Shown: in pieces, positions 24,928-34,060 of the stretch
Numbering within the stretch: position 1 is the first letter of the stretch
How the letters are laid out: each line of letters opens with the position of its first letter
Source of the DNA: CAYMZZ01 sp046297935
Lineage (GTDB): Bacteria; Bacteroidota; Bacteroidia; Chitinophagales; Chitinophagaceae
Length of the DNA stretch: 64,000 nucleotides
Assembly (NCBI GenBank): GCA_046297935.1
Contig: JBKBHA010000001.1
Location: 186,001 to 250,000 of the forward strand
Direction: 5' to 3'
Notes under the pieces: generated by a model
What the model was told of the DNA's origin: nothing
What the model saw: the letters and a program-made list of their open reading frames with translations, nothing else
Databases searched by the model: none
Translations under genes and position numbers: made by a program

Positions 24928-26016
24928 ATGAAACGGATACTTCGTAAATGGGTTGCCTCCGCAACCAAACGTTTTTCCTCCCGTCCTTCGCGAACCAGAA
25001 TATTCAGTTCGCTCAATCAGCTGTTTGTCGACATAAAAAAGAAGCCCGACAAACGGGGGCCGGTCATCAATTTTGATCCTGCCCACGATCGCATCATCAT
25101 CTTTTCTGATCAACACAAAGGGGCTGGCGATGGTTCAGACGACTTTCGGCAGGCGGCGCCCAACTATCTGTCGGCTCTGAATCATTACAATCTTCAGGGT
25201 TATTGCCTGGTCAATCTTGGAGACAATGAAGAACTATGGGAAAATACGTTGGGACCGGTGAAAAAGTTTCATGCAGCGAGCTTTGAGGCCGAGAAAAAAT
25301 TTGTATCTCGGCAGGCATTTGTCAAAGTCATTGGCAACCACGACCTATTTTGGTTGCACGATCCATTTGCCTGGTGGCAGGTTAAGGATATTTACAAAAC
25401 TGATCTTCGCATTTTTGAGGGCGTTATATTTTCAACTGTCATCAATGGGTCCGAATTCTGTATTCGTTGCACGCATGGACATCAGGGCGACCTGAACAGC
25501 GATGGAAATTGGTTCTCCAAACTATTTGTTTCCAGAGTATGGGCGCCACTTCAATCCTGGCTGCAAATAAATCCGAACACACCGGCCTACGACAATGAAA
25601 AGAAAACCCTGCACAATGAAATCATGTATCAATGGGCGGCAACGCATAGCGACGGAATCTTAATTACCGGTCATACCCATCAGCCCGTGTTTGCTTCGCT
25701 AACCCACCTTGAGCGTTTATACAAACAAATGCAGAAGGCGAAGTTGGCAAAGGATACGGCAGCAATTGACCGCCTTGAGGCCGAAATCCGTAAGCGCGAG
25801 CCGGAGTATAGCGCGGTATCGATGGACTATGCGTCGATGAAGCCGGTCTATTTTAATACAGGGTGCTGCTGCTTCGACGATGGAGATATTACGGGCATCG
25901 AGTTGGCCGGGGGATATATCCGTTTGGTTAAATGGACCACTACGCCCGAAGGGTCGCAACGAATGGTGCTTGAAGAGCGATCGTTGCAGGAACTGGCAAC
26001 GCAGCTTGCCAAATAA
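24928..26016 (+). CDS. Calcineurin-like metallophosphoesterase
   Basis: 362 residues with all the motifs of a two-metal phosphoesterase: IIIFSDQHKGAGD (DxH, near residue 58), LVNLGDNEELWE (GDxxE), VIGNHDLFW (GNHD), CTHGHQGD and ILITGHTHQPVF (GHTH). A helical insert with KMQ/KAKLAKD-type heptads (around residues 265-300) precedes the final FNTGCCCFDDGD. No signal peptide, but the first 30 residues are basic. The substrate cannot be named; nucleotide, UDP-2,3-diacylglucosamine or polyphosphate-type substrates occur in this superfamily. The gene is single, convergent with the MurU-like gene. Confidence 0.85.
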   Translation: MKRILRKWVASATKRFSSRPSRTRIFSSLNQLFVDIKKKPDKRGPVINFDPAHDRIIIFSDQHKGAGDGSDDFRQAAPNYLSALNHYNLQGYCLVNLGDNEELWENTLGPVKKFHAASFEAEKKFVSRQAFVKVIGNHDLFWLHDPFAWWQVKDIYKTDLRIFEGVIFSTVINGSEFCIRCTHGHQGDLNSDGNWFSKLFVSRVWAPLQSWLQINPNTPAYDNEKKTLHNEIMYQWAATHSDGILITGHTHQPVFASLTHLERLYKQMQKAKLAKDTAAIDRLEAEIRKREPEYSAVSMDYASMKPVYFNTGCCCFDDGDITGIELAGGYIRLVKWTTTPEGSQRMVLEERSLQELATQLAK

Positions 26017-26029
26017 CACGGCACCCGCA

Positions 26030-26225
26030 AAAAATCTTTGTTAATCTGCGGGAATAGAAAAATTTTTGCGTTTTTCAAAGCAGTACTGCAGTTCTGTTCC
26101 CGCAGATTGCACAGATTTTTACACAGATTTACGCAGAAGATGGCTTTAGAATCTGCTTTCCACCGATGTTTGGAATAGATGATCTTTGTAATCCGTGTTT
26201 AAATCTGTGAGAACAGAAAAACAAT
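26030..26225. repeat. Inverted repeat of the TCTGCGGGAACAGAA family
   Basis: Left arm at about 26033-26059 (AATCTGCGGGAATAGAA core) faces a right arm at about 26092-26148 (TTCTGTTCCCGCAGATT, then CACAGATTTTTACACAG). A third partial copy, AAATCTGTGAGAACAGAA, lies at about 26203-26220. Same core as at 1.3 kb and 6.5 kb. Convergent gene spacer, likely terminator. Confidence 0.7.
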
Positions 26226-26263
26226 TGCTGTTTGCGTACATCATTATAGTCCGGAGATTGAAG

Positions 26264-26986
26264 TCAGGAGGCCGGAAACAGGGCTTCCGCTACGGCCACG
26301 CTTTCGGGTCGACCCACATCTGCCCATTTTACGGCGCCAGTATCGAAGCCGGCAATAAAATGAGTTGCCGCCAGCGACAAGAATGCATCGACCAGCGAAA
26401 ACTTGCCTTTCATTTCAATTAATTCAAAATATTCGTACCTGAACAGGCTGATGCCACTAAAGGCCATTGGCCGTGGCTCGGCGCATGGCAGAGCAATTCT
26501 TTCCTGATTGGTCTGGGTATTGCGCCAGCCCGTCAAACGGTTTTCTTCATTGAACAAAAAACAGCGGCTGCTTTTTCGATCACTGACGGCCAGGCTGATC
26601 AATGCCTCCTGCTGTTGGTGAAAGCGAATAAAATTGTGCAGATCAAGATTGGTCAGGATGTCTACATTGATGCTCAGAAAGTCTTCACCCGGCGTAAACA
26701 GGTGTTGCGCCTTGGCAAGTCCGCCCCCTGTTTCCAACACTTCGTTGCGTTCATCACTGATCAGTATTCGACTGCCCCATCCGTTGCTGCTGCTGATGGC
26801 ATGCTCAATTTGATCGGCAAAATGATGTACGTTCACGATGAGATCCCGAATGCCGTATTGCTGCAGGTATTCCACATTGTGTTGCAACAATGATTTACCA
26901 TGTACCGGGGCCAACGCCTTAGGGTGCTGATCGGTCCAGGGTTTGAAGCGCGTGCCCAGTCCGGCAGAAAATATAATTGCTTTCAT
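26264..26986 (-). CDS. Nucleotidyltransferase, MurU-like (N-acetylmuramate-1-phosphate uridylyltransferase type)
   Basis: 240 residues of the sugar-nucleotidyltransferase family: AIIFSAGLGTRFKPWTDQHPKALAPVHGKSLL at the start (the GxGTRxxPxTxxxPKxL loop), INVDILTNLD as the metal-binding segment, ETGGGLAKAQHLF, and a C-terminal DAFLSLAATHFIAGF ... WADVGRPES. Length and motifs match MurU of Pseudomonas, which makes UDP-MurNAc from MurNAc-1-P in peptidoglycan recycling. Its start overlaps the stop of the upstream kinase-RapZ gene by 4 bp, and the kinase is of the AmgK type, which makes MurNAc-1-P, so the pair forms a coherent pathway. Confidence 0.87.
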   Translation of the reverse strand: MKAIIFSAGLGTRFKPWTDQHPKALAPVHGKSLLQHNVEYLQQYGIRDLIVNVHHFADQIEHAISSSNGWGSRILISDERNEVLETGGGLAKAQHLFTPGEDFLSINVDILTNLDLHNFIRFHQQQEALISLAVSDRKSSRCFLFNEENRLTGWRNTQTNQERIALPCAEPRPMAFSGISLFRYEYFELIEMKGKFSLVDAFLSLAATHFIAGFDTGAVKWADVGRPESVAVAEALFPAS

Positions 26987-28452
26987 GATTGGCTGGCAGG
27001 TAAAGGGTTTTCCCAGTTTCGGGCATCCTGTACCAGGTGACTCAGTTCGATTTTGACCTTGAATTTATTACGCAAATGACGGGCCAATGCATCGGCTGCA
27101 TATACACTGCGGTGTTGTCCGCCGGTACATCCAAAACAAACCGTCAGGCTTTCGAAGCCACGCCGAATATAATCTTCTACTGAAATGTCGACGATATCAA
27201 ACACACTGTTCAGAAACTCGGGCATACGGGTTTGTTGCTCCAGAAAATCTTTCACGTCTTTGTCGCGCCCCGTTTTGGTTTTCATGCTGTCGAGTCGTCC
27301 GGGATTCAATATGCCGCGGCAATCGAACACATATCCGCCGCCGTTGCCACTGTTGTCGGCTGGTACACCGTTTCGGTAACTGAAGCTGCAAATTTTTACA
27401 AGCAGTGGTGTGCTGTCGCTGGCCTGCAATGGCGTAAATTGTTCAATTATTTCGTCGGCCACACACATGTTGAGCACTTTTCTGAACTCAGGCACGGCAA
27501 TTCCCAGGCGCTGGTTTTGAAAAAAATCGCGCAGGTTGCGAAGCGCCAACGGAATGCTGGTTAAAAACTGGGCCTTCCGTTCAAACAAACCGCGGAAACC
27601 ATAGGCTCCCAGTACCTGTAGCAGGCGGATTAGCACATAACCATTGTACTGGCTTCGGAAAACGGCACGGTCCATAGCGGCAGGTATCCATTGCTCAAAG
27701 GCATTCATATAGTCGTCGAGCAGCCGTTCCTTCCAATCCTCTGGCAGATTGGCCCTCGCCTGCCAAAGCATACTGGCCACATCGTACTGCGGGGCACCTT
27801 TCATACCACCCTGGTAGTCGATAAAGTGTACCTGGTTGTCGTCGGTTACCAGAATATTGCGACTCTGAAAGTCGCGGAACATGAAATATTTGTATTCGGT
27901 ATGTGTAAGGTAATTGCTTAGCGCTTCAAAATCGTCGATCAGCTTTTGTTTATCGTATGGCTTGCGTAAGGCGTCGAGAAAATAATATTTAAAATACAGC
28001 AGATCAGCCATGATGGCCTGTTTGCCAAATTCCTTGTTGGTAAGGCATTGGTTGTAGTCGAGACCTTTATCGCCTTTTACCTGTAGCATAGCCAACTGCT
28101 CAAGGCTTTGCCGAAACAGATCGTATACCGGTTGCACAAATCCTTCTGCTTCGAGGCGATTGAGCAGCGATACGTTGCCGAAATCCTGCTGCAAATAATA
28201 AGCACCGTCTTTGCTTACAGCAAGTATTTCCGGTACTGCCAGATTTTTTTTACGGAACTCGTTGGAGAAATAAATGAAGGCTTCGTTCTCGCGAATATTG
28301 GCACCATAGGTACCAATCACCGAACCTTCTTTTCCCCAAAGACGAAAATAGCGGCGCTCGCTGCCCGATTGTTGCAATACGTCGAGTGATTCTGGTTCTT
28401 CGCCCTTCCAGGATTGGTAAAGTGCGCGGATAGATTGAATGATCTCCTGCAT
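26983..28452 (-). CDS. AmgK-like sugar kinase fused to a RapZ C-terminal domain
   Basis: 489 residues. The N-terminal 330 are an aminoglycoside-phosphotransferase-fold kinase resembling AmgK, which phosphorylates MurNAc/GlcNAc at C1: SGSERRYFRL, a catalytic FRDFQSRNILV loop, and FIDYQGGMKGAPQYDVASML with the metal-binding Asp. The last 140 residues are a RapZ C-terminal domain: FDCRGILNPGR and LTVCFGCTGGQHRSVYAADALARHL. In enterobacteria that domain senses glucosamine-6-phosphate and binds the GlmZ RNA. Here it lacks the RapZ N-terminal P-loop ATPase part. The downstream overlapping gene is MurU-like. I infer a cell-wall recycling kinase with an attached aminosugar-phosphate sensor. Confidence 0.9.
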   Translation of the reverse strand: MQEIIQSIRALYQSWKGEEPESLDVLQQSGSERRYFRLWGKEGSVIGTYGANIRENEAFIYFSNEFRKKNLAVPEILAVSKDGAYYLQQDFGNVSLLNRLEAEGFVQPVYDLFRQSLEQLAMLQVKGDKGLDYNQCLTNKEFGKQAIMADLLYFKYYFLDALRKPYDKQKLIDDFEALSNYLTHTEYKYFMFRDFQSRNILVTDDNQVHFIDYQGGMKGAPQYDVASMLWQARANLPEDWKERLLDDYMNAFEQWIPAAMDRAVFRSQYNGYVLIRLLQVLGAYGFRGLFERKAQFLTSIPLALRNLRDFFQNQRLGIAVPEFRKVLNMCVADEIIEQFTPLQASDSTPLLVKICSFSYRNGVPADNSGNGGGYVFDCRGILNPGRLDSMKTKTGRDKDVKDFLEQQTRMPEFLNSVFDIVDISVEDYIRRGFESLTVCFGCTGGQHRSVYAADALARHLRNKFKVKIELSHLVQDARNWENPLPASQS

Positions 28453-28467
28453 GGGCCGAAATTAAAT

Positions 28468-28491
28468 AAAAAAGCCGCCCGTTTGGGCGGC
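28468..28491 (-). terminator. Rho-independent terminator on the minus strand
   Basis: GCCGCCC (28474-28480) pairs with GGGCGGC (28485-28491) with a 4-nt loop; on the minus strand it is followed by a T run (A run on the plus strand at 28468-28473). It ends the STELLO-type gene and stands 16 bp before the start of the kinase-RapZ gene. Confidence 0.88.
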
Positions 28492-28506
28492 TCTTCTTGA
28501 GAGGCA

Positions 28507-29496
28507 TTAAAAGTTTTTCAACCAGTTGGCGAGCACCTGTATCTCCTTCTCTTCTACTATTCCGGCTTTCAACAGCACCTGATAGCTGGCAAGCAGATCG
28601 TCCTGCACAGAGCCGCGTCCCACAGCCTCCTGTACCAGCCGAAGTGCTTTTTCGGCATGCAGGTACATGGGTACTTCGCTTTCGTAGTCTTTGAAGTAAT
28701 CGTGTTCATTTCTTTTCTGAACCACGGTCGCTTTCAAAAATCCAAGCTGGTAATCATGTGCCCATAATATGGGTTGGGCAATGATGCCACGTAATATGTC
28801 GGTAAATCGAAAGGTTACGAAGGAAGGCAAAAAGAGCAGCGGAAACAGCTCGCGTCGAAAAGCGGTGTTTTGTGAATTAAATGGCGTTACCGTGCCAGGC
28901 TGAAGCACCACCGGCTGGCGGTCCTCGAATATGCAGGGTTTATTGCTGGTCAATCGATAAATGGCGTCTACGTCTGGGTCTTCATCGGCCAGTCCCTGCC
29001 AGATGCCAACTCGGGCATCTTGTGGTTGGGGCTGCCATTGCAGTTTATCGCGTCCATCGCGGATATTCCTTAGCGGAAGTCCGCGTGGCCAGATCATTTC
29101 TTCGGTAAAATGGTGGTAGATATTTATCCAGCCCAGTCCCGGCTGGCTGCAGGTAAACCGGTCTTCAAATCGGGGAAAGGCCCATTCGGCATAGGGAATA
29201 TTATCATCGTCGGTATCAATAATGACTTCAGCACCCTGTTGTATGGCATAAAGATAGCCCAACATTTTGCGGCCGTAATGGTTGTAAGGGATTGATGAAG
29301 CCAGCTCACTATCTAATGCCATCTGTTCGTCTACCCCCAGGTATATTGCGCCGGCACAGGACCAGTCGGCCGGAGTTTTTTTGTCGCCTACAACAACAAG
29401 CTGGTAGCCTTCGCGGCTGGCAAATGCATGTACCGCTTCTGTAGGCGGAAAAATGCTGGTAATAATGATAAATTTCTTCACAGGTCGTTTTTCCAT
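28507..29496 (-). CDS. STELLO-type glycosyltransferase (DUF288 family)
   Basis: 329 residues of the STELLO/DUF288 family, first known from plant Golgi proteins involved in cellulose synthesis and found scattered in bacteria. It shows the family opening FIIITSIFPPTEAVHAFA, VVVGDKKTP, the YAIQQGAEVIIDTDDDNIPY metal-binding segment near residues 80-100, and the TPFNSQNTAFRRELFPLLFLPS and RFTDILRGIIAQPILWAHDY blocks. No transmembrane segment. It overlaps the upstream gene by 19 bp, so both are probably made from one mRNA, ended by the hairpin at 28468-28491. The substrate is unknown; a role in a surface polysaccharide is possible. Confidence 0.85.
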   Translation of the reverse strand: MEKRPVKKFIIITSIFPPTEAVHAFASREGYQLVVVGDKKTPADWSCAGAIYLGVDEQMALDSELASSIPYNHYGRKMLGYLYAIQQGAEVIIDTDDDNIPYAEWAFPRFEDRFTCSQPGLGWINIYHHFTEEMIWPRGLPLRNIRDGRDKLQWQPQPQDARVGIWQGLADEDPDVDAIYRLTSNKPCIFEDRQPVVLQPGTVTPFNSQNTAFRRELFPLLFLPSFVTFRFTDILRGIIAQPILWAHDYQLGFLKATVVQKRNEHDYFKDYESEVPMYLHAEKALRLVQEAVGRGSVQDDLLASYQVLLKAGIVEEKEIQVLANWLKNF

Positions 29497-30413
29497 TTCG
29501 ATAGTTTAACGGGGTGCAAAAATAGCCGACCTGCGGGGAACTCAGCCAATAAATGTTGCAGCGATTGATGGTGCTCTTCTTCCAGCTTTTTGATTTCGTC
29601 GGGTTGCCACATGGCCAGACCCTGCAGCTTCAACGAAGGTTCTGTTTGAATTTTTTCAGACGACAATATCAACGCAGTGGGCACTGCAATTTCTACAAAA
29701 AGACCCGCTGCCCCCATGATGCCGCAATAGCGGCAGAATTCACGAACTGTTTGGCGTTGTATTACCAGGATATCGGCATAAGAACCGGCGATCGGGTAAG
29801 GCAGCTCAATCCGGTTGCCGCGGCGAAATGCCTTCCATTTGAAACGAAAAAGGTATTGTTTGAACAGCCAGTATTTCCAGGCACTCTTGCCTGGCGGCGT
29901 CTGTGTGCCAAAGATTTGTTGGCGCGTCAGGGGTTTTACTTCAATTCCATGCCGCTTAAATCGTGCCACAGCTTCCTCGCGTGAGGGCAGCTCGCGCCCT
30001 ATTTCGGCTCCTTTTCTGTTACCAAAAAAATCAATACCCTTAAATGTATGCCACCACGGAATGCCGCGATCCTGAACAAAACCATTCAGTCCGGTGATAA
30101 AATCAGCACCCGGCTCCAGCCCCAGTACTTCTTCCAGATTCCCCTCATTCACGGCAGGATTCAGGATACAATCGTCGCCAATGAAGATATAATGCGAGAA
30201 CTCATCTTTAAAAAACCCATGGAAGCCCTGGGCAAAATAGGATTGAAAATAGTGAGAGCTTTCATATACCGGTATTACATCCTCCCGGTCGCCATCATAG
30301 AAAGGCACCAGAAATCGAACATGACGAAAACGCGGCCGATACATTCTTTCCAAAACCGGAATATTCCGGTCGTACCGGTGGTTGAATACAATTACCAGAC
30401 AGGCAGATGACAT
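29478..30413 (-). CDS. Unknown protein, possible glycosyltransferase partner of the STELLO protein
   Basis: 311 residues from the ATG at 30413. Longer in-frame translation is rejected because the extra 38 residues come from the AAATGTG repeat spacer. The N-terminus ACLVIVFNHRYDRNIPVLERMY is strand-helix-like, followed by HYIFIGDDCILNP near residue 95, an acidic motif like the metal-binding site of GT-A glycosyltransferases, and an EIEVKPLTRQQIFG and IELPYPIAGSYADILVIQRQ region. No signal peptide or membrane helix. I do not recognise a named family. The overlap with the STELLO-type gene suggests joint work on a glycan. Confidence 0.75.
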   Translation of the reverse strand: MSSACLVIVFNHRYDRNIPVLERMYRPRFRHVRFLVPFYDGDREDVIPVYESSHYFQSYFAQGFHGFFKDEFSHYIFIGDDCILNPAVNEGNLEEVLGLEPGADFITGLNGFVQDRGIPWWHTFKGIDFFGNRKGAEIGRELPSREEAVARFKRHGIEVKPLTRQQIFGTQTPPGKSAWKYWLFKQYLFRFKWKAFRRGNRIELPYPIAGSYADILVIQRQTVREFCRYCGIMGAAGLFVEIAVPTALILSSEKIQTEPSLKLQGLAMWQPDEIKKLEEEHHQSLQHLLAEFPAGRLFLHPVKLSKWKNDL

Positions 30414-30423
30414 GCTGCAAAAA

Positions 30424-30541
30424 TAGGGGCTGCAAATGTGCAAATGTGCAAATGGCGCCTTCGGCGAATGTGCACACTTGCCTTCCAGTAACCAGGATTC
30501 CTCATTTTCACATTTCCACATTTCCACATTTGCACATTACT
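30424..30541. repeat. AAATGTGC-word inverted repeat in a divergent spacer
   Basis: Left side at about 30428-30453 has three AAATGTGC words; the right side at about 30503-30539 has CATTTTCACATTTCCACATTT-like words in reverse complement. An inner GGCGCC-TTC-GGCG hairpin lies at about 30454-30466. Unlike the other spacers of this type it lies between divergent genes, just upstream of the icmF promoter. Confidence 0.65.
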
Positions 30542-30549
30542 AACGCCTG

Positions 30550-30581
30550 TTTGTCTTCCGCCGCTCTTTTTCTTACTTTTG
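30550..30581 (+). promoter_or_regulatory. Putative promoter of icmF
   Basis: TTTG at 30550-30553 and TACTTTTG at 30574-30581 with 20 nt between them, a full match to the Bacteroidota consensus. Start codon at 30604. Confidence 0.65.
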
Positions 30582-30603
30582 CTGGCTGAACCGGACTATC
30601 ACT

Positions 30604-33600
30604 ATGGCTTACACTCCTCAAAATAAAGTGCGTATCGTAACGGCGGCTTCGTTGTTCGACGGGCATGACGCAGCGATCAATATTATGCGCCGGATTATGC
30701 AGAGCAAGGGCGCTGAAATCATACACCTGGGGCATAACCGCTCAGTAAAGGAAATTGTGGAAACAGCCATTGAAGAAGATGTGCAGGGCATCGCTATCAC
30801 CAGCTATCAGGGCGGGCATATTGAGTTTTTCAAATACATGAAGGACCTGCTTGATCAAAATGGCTGCGGCCATATCCGGATATTTGGCGGTGGTGGCGGT
30901 ACCATTTTACCGGAAGAAATAAAAGAATTGCACGAATACGGTATTGCCCGAATTTATTCGCCTGACGATGGAAGGCAGATGGGACTGGAAGGAATGATTG
31001 AGGATGTGATCCGCCAGTGCGATCATTCATTGAACGGTCGGGGAGATTTTGCCGGCAGCATGGGACTCGGCGAAGTGAGAGATATTCGCAAGATAGCACG
31101 GCTCATTACCAACGCCGAAAATGGTCTGCCGGTAAAGCCCGTTGAAACCAGCAAAAAAATTCCGGTATTGGGAATCACCGGCACCGGCGGCGCGGGTAAA
31201 TCGTCGGTAACCGACGAAATCGTTCGCCGGTTTCTGCAACAATTCACCGACAAAACCATTGCGGTGATATCGGTTGACCCCAGTCGTAAAAAAACGGGTG
31301 GTGCCTTGTTGGGCGACCGCATTCGCATGAATGCCATTTCGCATCCCCGGGCATATATGCGCAGTCTGGCAACCCGCGACGATAACACGGCGCTCAGTCA
31401 TTTTGTGAAAGATGCCATTGCCATTTGTAAGGGCGAAAATTATGATTTTATCATCCTCGAGTCGGCGGGCGTTGGACAAAGCGACGCGTCGATACTGGAT
31501 TTCTGCGATGTGAGCATGTATGTGATGACGCCGGAATATGGGGCTGCATCGCAATTGGAAAAGATCAATATGCTCGATTATGCTGACATCGTATGCCTGA
31601 ACAAGTTTGACAAAGCGGGTGCACTTGATGCTCTGGCCGATATCAGAAAGCAATTCAAGCGAAACCATGGTTTGTGGACAGCAAAGGATTCAGATCTTCC
31701 TGTTATTGGCACCATGGCCAGCAAGTTCAACGACGAAGGCATCAATCAGCTATTCGTCCGTTTGTTTAAAACCATTGAAGAAAAAACAGGTATTCATTTT
31801 GGAGAATGGCATTTTGCCGAAACCGCTAAGCTAAATCAGGCGGTTATTCCTTCAGGCCGGGTTCGTTATCTGAGTGAAATATCAGAAACCATTCGTCAAT
31901 ACGATACACAGGGTGCCGAGCAGGCGGCCATTGCCTCCCAGTTGTATCAGCTGCATGGAACCCTTGAGCTGGTTCGCGATAAAGATGCATCAATGGCCGG
32001 TAACCTGCAGTCGCTGATCGATAGCTACTGGGAAAAATTAAATCCTGTCAGTCGAAAGCTGGTACAGCACTGGCCCGAGAAAGTAAAAGAATACCAGAAG
32101 GATCAGTACGAATATACTGTACGTGATAAGACCATCAGCCAACCCATGACCACCCAAAGTTTGAGTGGCACCAGAATTCCGCGAGTTGTGCTGCCGAAAT
32201 ACAAGGACTGGGGCGATTTGTTGCGCTGGCAATTGCAGGAGAATGTCCCCGGCCACTTCCCTTTCACGGCCGGCGTGTTTCCGTTGAAGCGGGAGGGCGA
32301 GGATCCCACAAGAATGTTTGCGGGCGAAGGCGGGCCCGAGCGAACCAATAAGCGCTTCCATTATGTGAGCATGGGTCAACCCGCCAAACGCCTCTCCACC
32401 GCCTTCGATAGTGTAACCTTATATGGCGAAGATCCTGATCATCGCCCTGATATATATGGAAAAATTGGCAACAGTGGCGTGAGTATTGCCACGGTCGACG
32501 ATGCCAAGAAATTGTACAGTGGCTTCGATCTTTGCGACCCAAAGACTTCGGTGTCGATGACGATCAATGGACCTGCTCCCATACTGCTTGCCTTTTTTAT
32601 GAATGCTGCCATTGACCAGCAATGTGAGAAAAAGATTACAGAATTGGGTCTATGGTCAGAAGTGGAAAAGAAACGCGCTGCCAAATACCCGGGCACGGAA
32701 GCGCCTGGATATCGTAACCCGTTATCTCCCGATGGGCTGCCTCAGGGTAATGATGGTCTCGGGCTGCGTTTGCTCGGCATGAGTGGAGATGAGGTATTGC
32801 CCGCCGACATCTATTCGCAATGCCGTGCTGCTGCGCTTCAACAGGTGCGCGGTACAGTGCAGGCCGATATTTTGAAAGAAGACCAGGCTCAGAACACCTG
32901 TATCTTCAGCACCGAGTTTGCCTTAAAGCTGATGGGCGATGTGCAGGAATATTTTATTCGCGAAAATGTCCGCAATTTTTATAGCGTCAGCATCAGCGGG
33001 TATCATATCGCAGAGGCGGGGGCCAATCCCATTACCCAGTTGGCCTTTACTCTGGCCAATGGGTTTACTTATGTGGAGTATTACCTGAGTCGCGGTATGA
33101 ATATCGACGATTTTGCTCCTAATCTGTCCTTTTTCTTTAGCAATGGGATGGATCCGGAATACAGCGTAATCGGGCGAGTGGCCCGCCGTATCTGGGCCAA
33201 GGCCATGAAGTTTAAATACCAGGCCAACAAGCGGAGCCAGATGTTGAAATATCATATCCAGACATCGGGTCGCAGCCTGCACGCACAGGAAATTGACTTC
33301 AACGATATCCGCACTACGCTTCAGGCGCTTTATGCTATTTACGACAACTGCAATTCGCTGCATACGAATGCCTATGATGAGGCCATTACCACGCCCACCG
33401 AAGAAAGCGTGCGTCGCGCCATGGCCATTCAGTTGATCATCAATCGCGAGCTGGGATCGGCAAAAACGGAAAATTTTATTCAGGGTAGTTTTGCAATCGA
33501 AGAGCTGACTGATCTGGTAGAAGAGGCAGTAATGCGAGAGTTTGACCGAATCACTGAAAGAGGAGGTGTGCTGGGCGCAATGGAACGCATGTATCAACGC

Positions 33601-33948
33601 AATAAAATTCAGGAAGAAAGCCTGCATTACGAACACCTGAAACATACCGGCGAACTTCCTCTGGTTGGTGTGAATACATTTTTAAACAGCAAGGGAAGTC
33701 CCACCATTATACCTGGCGAAGTAATACGCAGCACTACCGACGAAAAAGAACAACAAATCAAAAACCTGAAGGCCTTTCAGGCCCGCAATTTGGAAAAGGC
33801 CGCGGCCAGTTTGCAGTTGCTTCGCAAAACTGCCATTGAAAACGGAAACCTCTTTGAAGCCCTGATGGAAGCCGTGAAATATTGCAGTCTGGGCCAGATT
33901 ACCCATGCGCTTTACGAAGTTGGCGGTCAGTACCGGCGAAACATGTAG
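30604..33948 (+). CDS. icmF: Fused isobutyryl-CoA mutase (methylmalonyl-CoA mutase family with G-protein chaperone)
   Basis: 1114 residues with three parts in the IcmF order. Residues 1-140: adenosylcobalamin-binding domain with SLFDGHDAAINIMRR and IRIFGGGGGTILP. Residues about 165-420: MeaB/ArgK-like GTPase chaperone with the P-loop GITGTGGAGKSS and LNKFDKAG (NKxD). Residues about 540-1100: the TIM-barrel mutase domain (TRMFAGEGGPERTNKRFHYVS, ISGYHIAEAGANPITQLAF). IcmF interconverts isobutyryl-CoA and butyryl-CoA, or pivalyl-CoA and isovaleryl-CoA, so it is tied to branched-chain acid metabolism. The fusion lets the chaperone load and repair the cofactor. Own promoter; likely terminator after the stop. 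Confidence 0.93.
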   Translation: MAYTPQNKVRIVTAASLFDGHDAAINIMRRIMQSKGAEIIHLGHNRSVKEIVETAIEEDVQGIAITSYQGGHIEFFKYMKDLLDQNGCGHIRIFGGGGGTILPEEIKELHEYGIARIYSPDDGRQMGLEGMIEDVIRQCDHSLNGRGDFAGSMGLGEVRDIRKIARLITNAENGLPVKPVETSKKIPVLGITGTGGAGKSSVTDEIVRRFLQQFTDKTIAVISVDPSRKKTGGALLGDRIRMNAISHPRAYMRSLATRDDNTALSHFVKDAIAICKGENYDFIILESAGVGQSDASILDFCDVSMYVMTPEYGAASQLEKINMLDYADIVCLNKFDKAGALDALADIRKQFKRNHGLWTAKDSDLPVIGTMASKFNDEGINQLFVRLFKTIEEKTGIHFGEWHFAETAKLNQAVIPSGRVRYLSEISETIRQYDTQGAEQAAIASQLYQLHGTLELVRDKDASMAGNLQSLIDSYWEKLNPVSRKLVQHWPEKVKEYQKDQYEYTVRDKTISQPMTTQSLSGTRIPRVVLPKYKDWGDLLRWQLQENVPGHFPFTAGVFPLKREGEDPTRMFAGEGGPERTNKRFHYVSMGQPAKRLSTAFDSVTLYGEDPDHRPDIYGKIGNSGVSIATVDDAKKLYSGFDLCDPKTSVSMTINGPAPILLAFFMNAAIDQQCEKKITELGLWSEVEKKRAAKYPGTEAPGYRNPLSPDGLPQGNDGLGLRLLGMSGDEVLPADIYSQCRAAALQQVRGTVQADILKEDQAQNTCIFSTEFALKLMGDVQEYFIRENVRNFYSVSISGYHIAEAGANPITQLAFTLANGFTYVEYYLSRGMNIDDFAPNLSFFFSNGMDPEYSVIGRVARRIWAKAMKFKYQANKRSQMLKYHIQTSGRSLHAQEIDFNDIRTTLQALYAIYDNCNSLHTNAYDEAITTPTEESVRRAMAIQLIINRELGSAKTENFIQGSFAIEELTDLVEEAVMREFDRITERGGVLGAMERMYQRNKIQEESLHYEHLKHTGELPLVGVNTFLNSKGSPTIIPGEVIRSTTDEKEQQIKNLKAFQARNLEKAAASLQLLRKTAIENGNLFEALMEAVKYCSLGQITHALYEVGGQYRRNM

Positions 33949-33973
33949 TGGTTAATGGAGGCGGTTTTGTGAA

Positions 33974-34000
33974 GCATTTGTTAAATGCCTTTTGCTTTTT
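33974..34000 (+). terminator. Likely terminator after icmF
   Basis: GCATTT (33974-33979) and AAATGC (33983-33988) form a short stem with a 3-nt loop, followed by a T-rich stretch (CTTTTGCTTTTTC). Confidence 0.5.
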
Positions 34001-34060
34001 CTGTTAGGTGGAATTGCAGTAATTTACGCGGTATTCGTGTAATGAAAACCAGGACTCCTG

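Noticed and set aside
30414..30527. Longer N-terminus for the gene at 29478-30413
   Set aside because: The extra 38 codons are a translation of the AAATGTG repeat arm, so the ATG at 30413 is preferred.
32923..33645. 240-codon open frame antisense to icmF
   Set aside because: Overlaps the conserved mutase domain of icmF on the opposite strand; composition reflects that gene's codon pattern.
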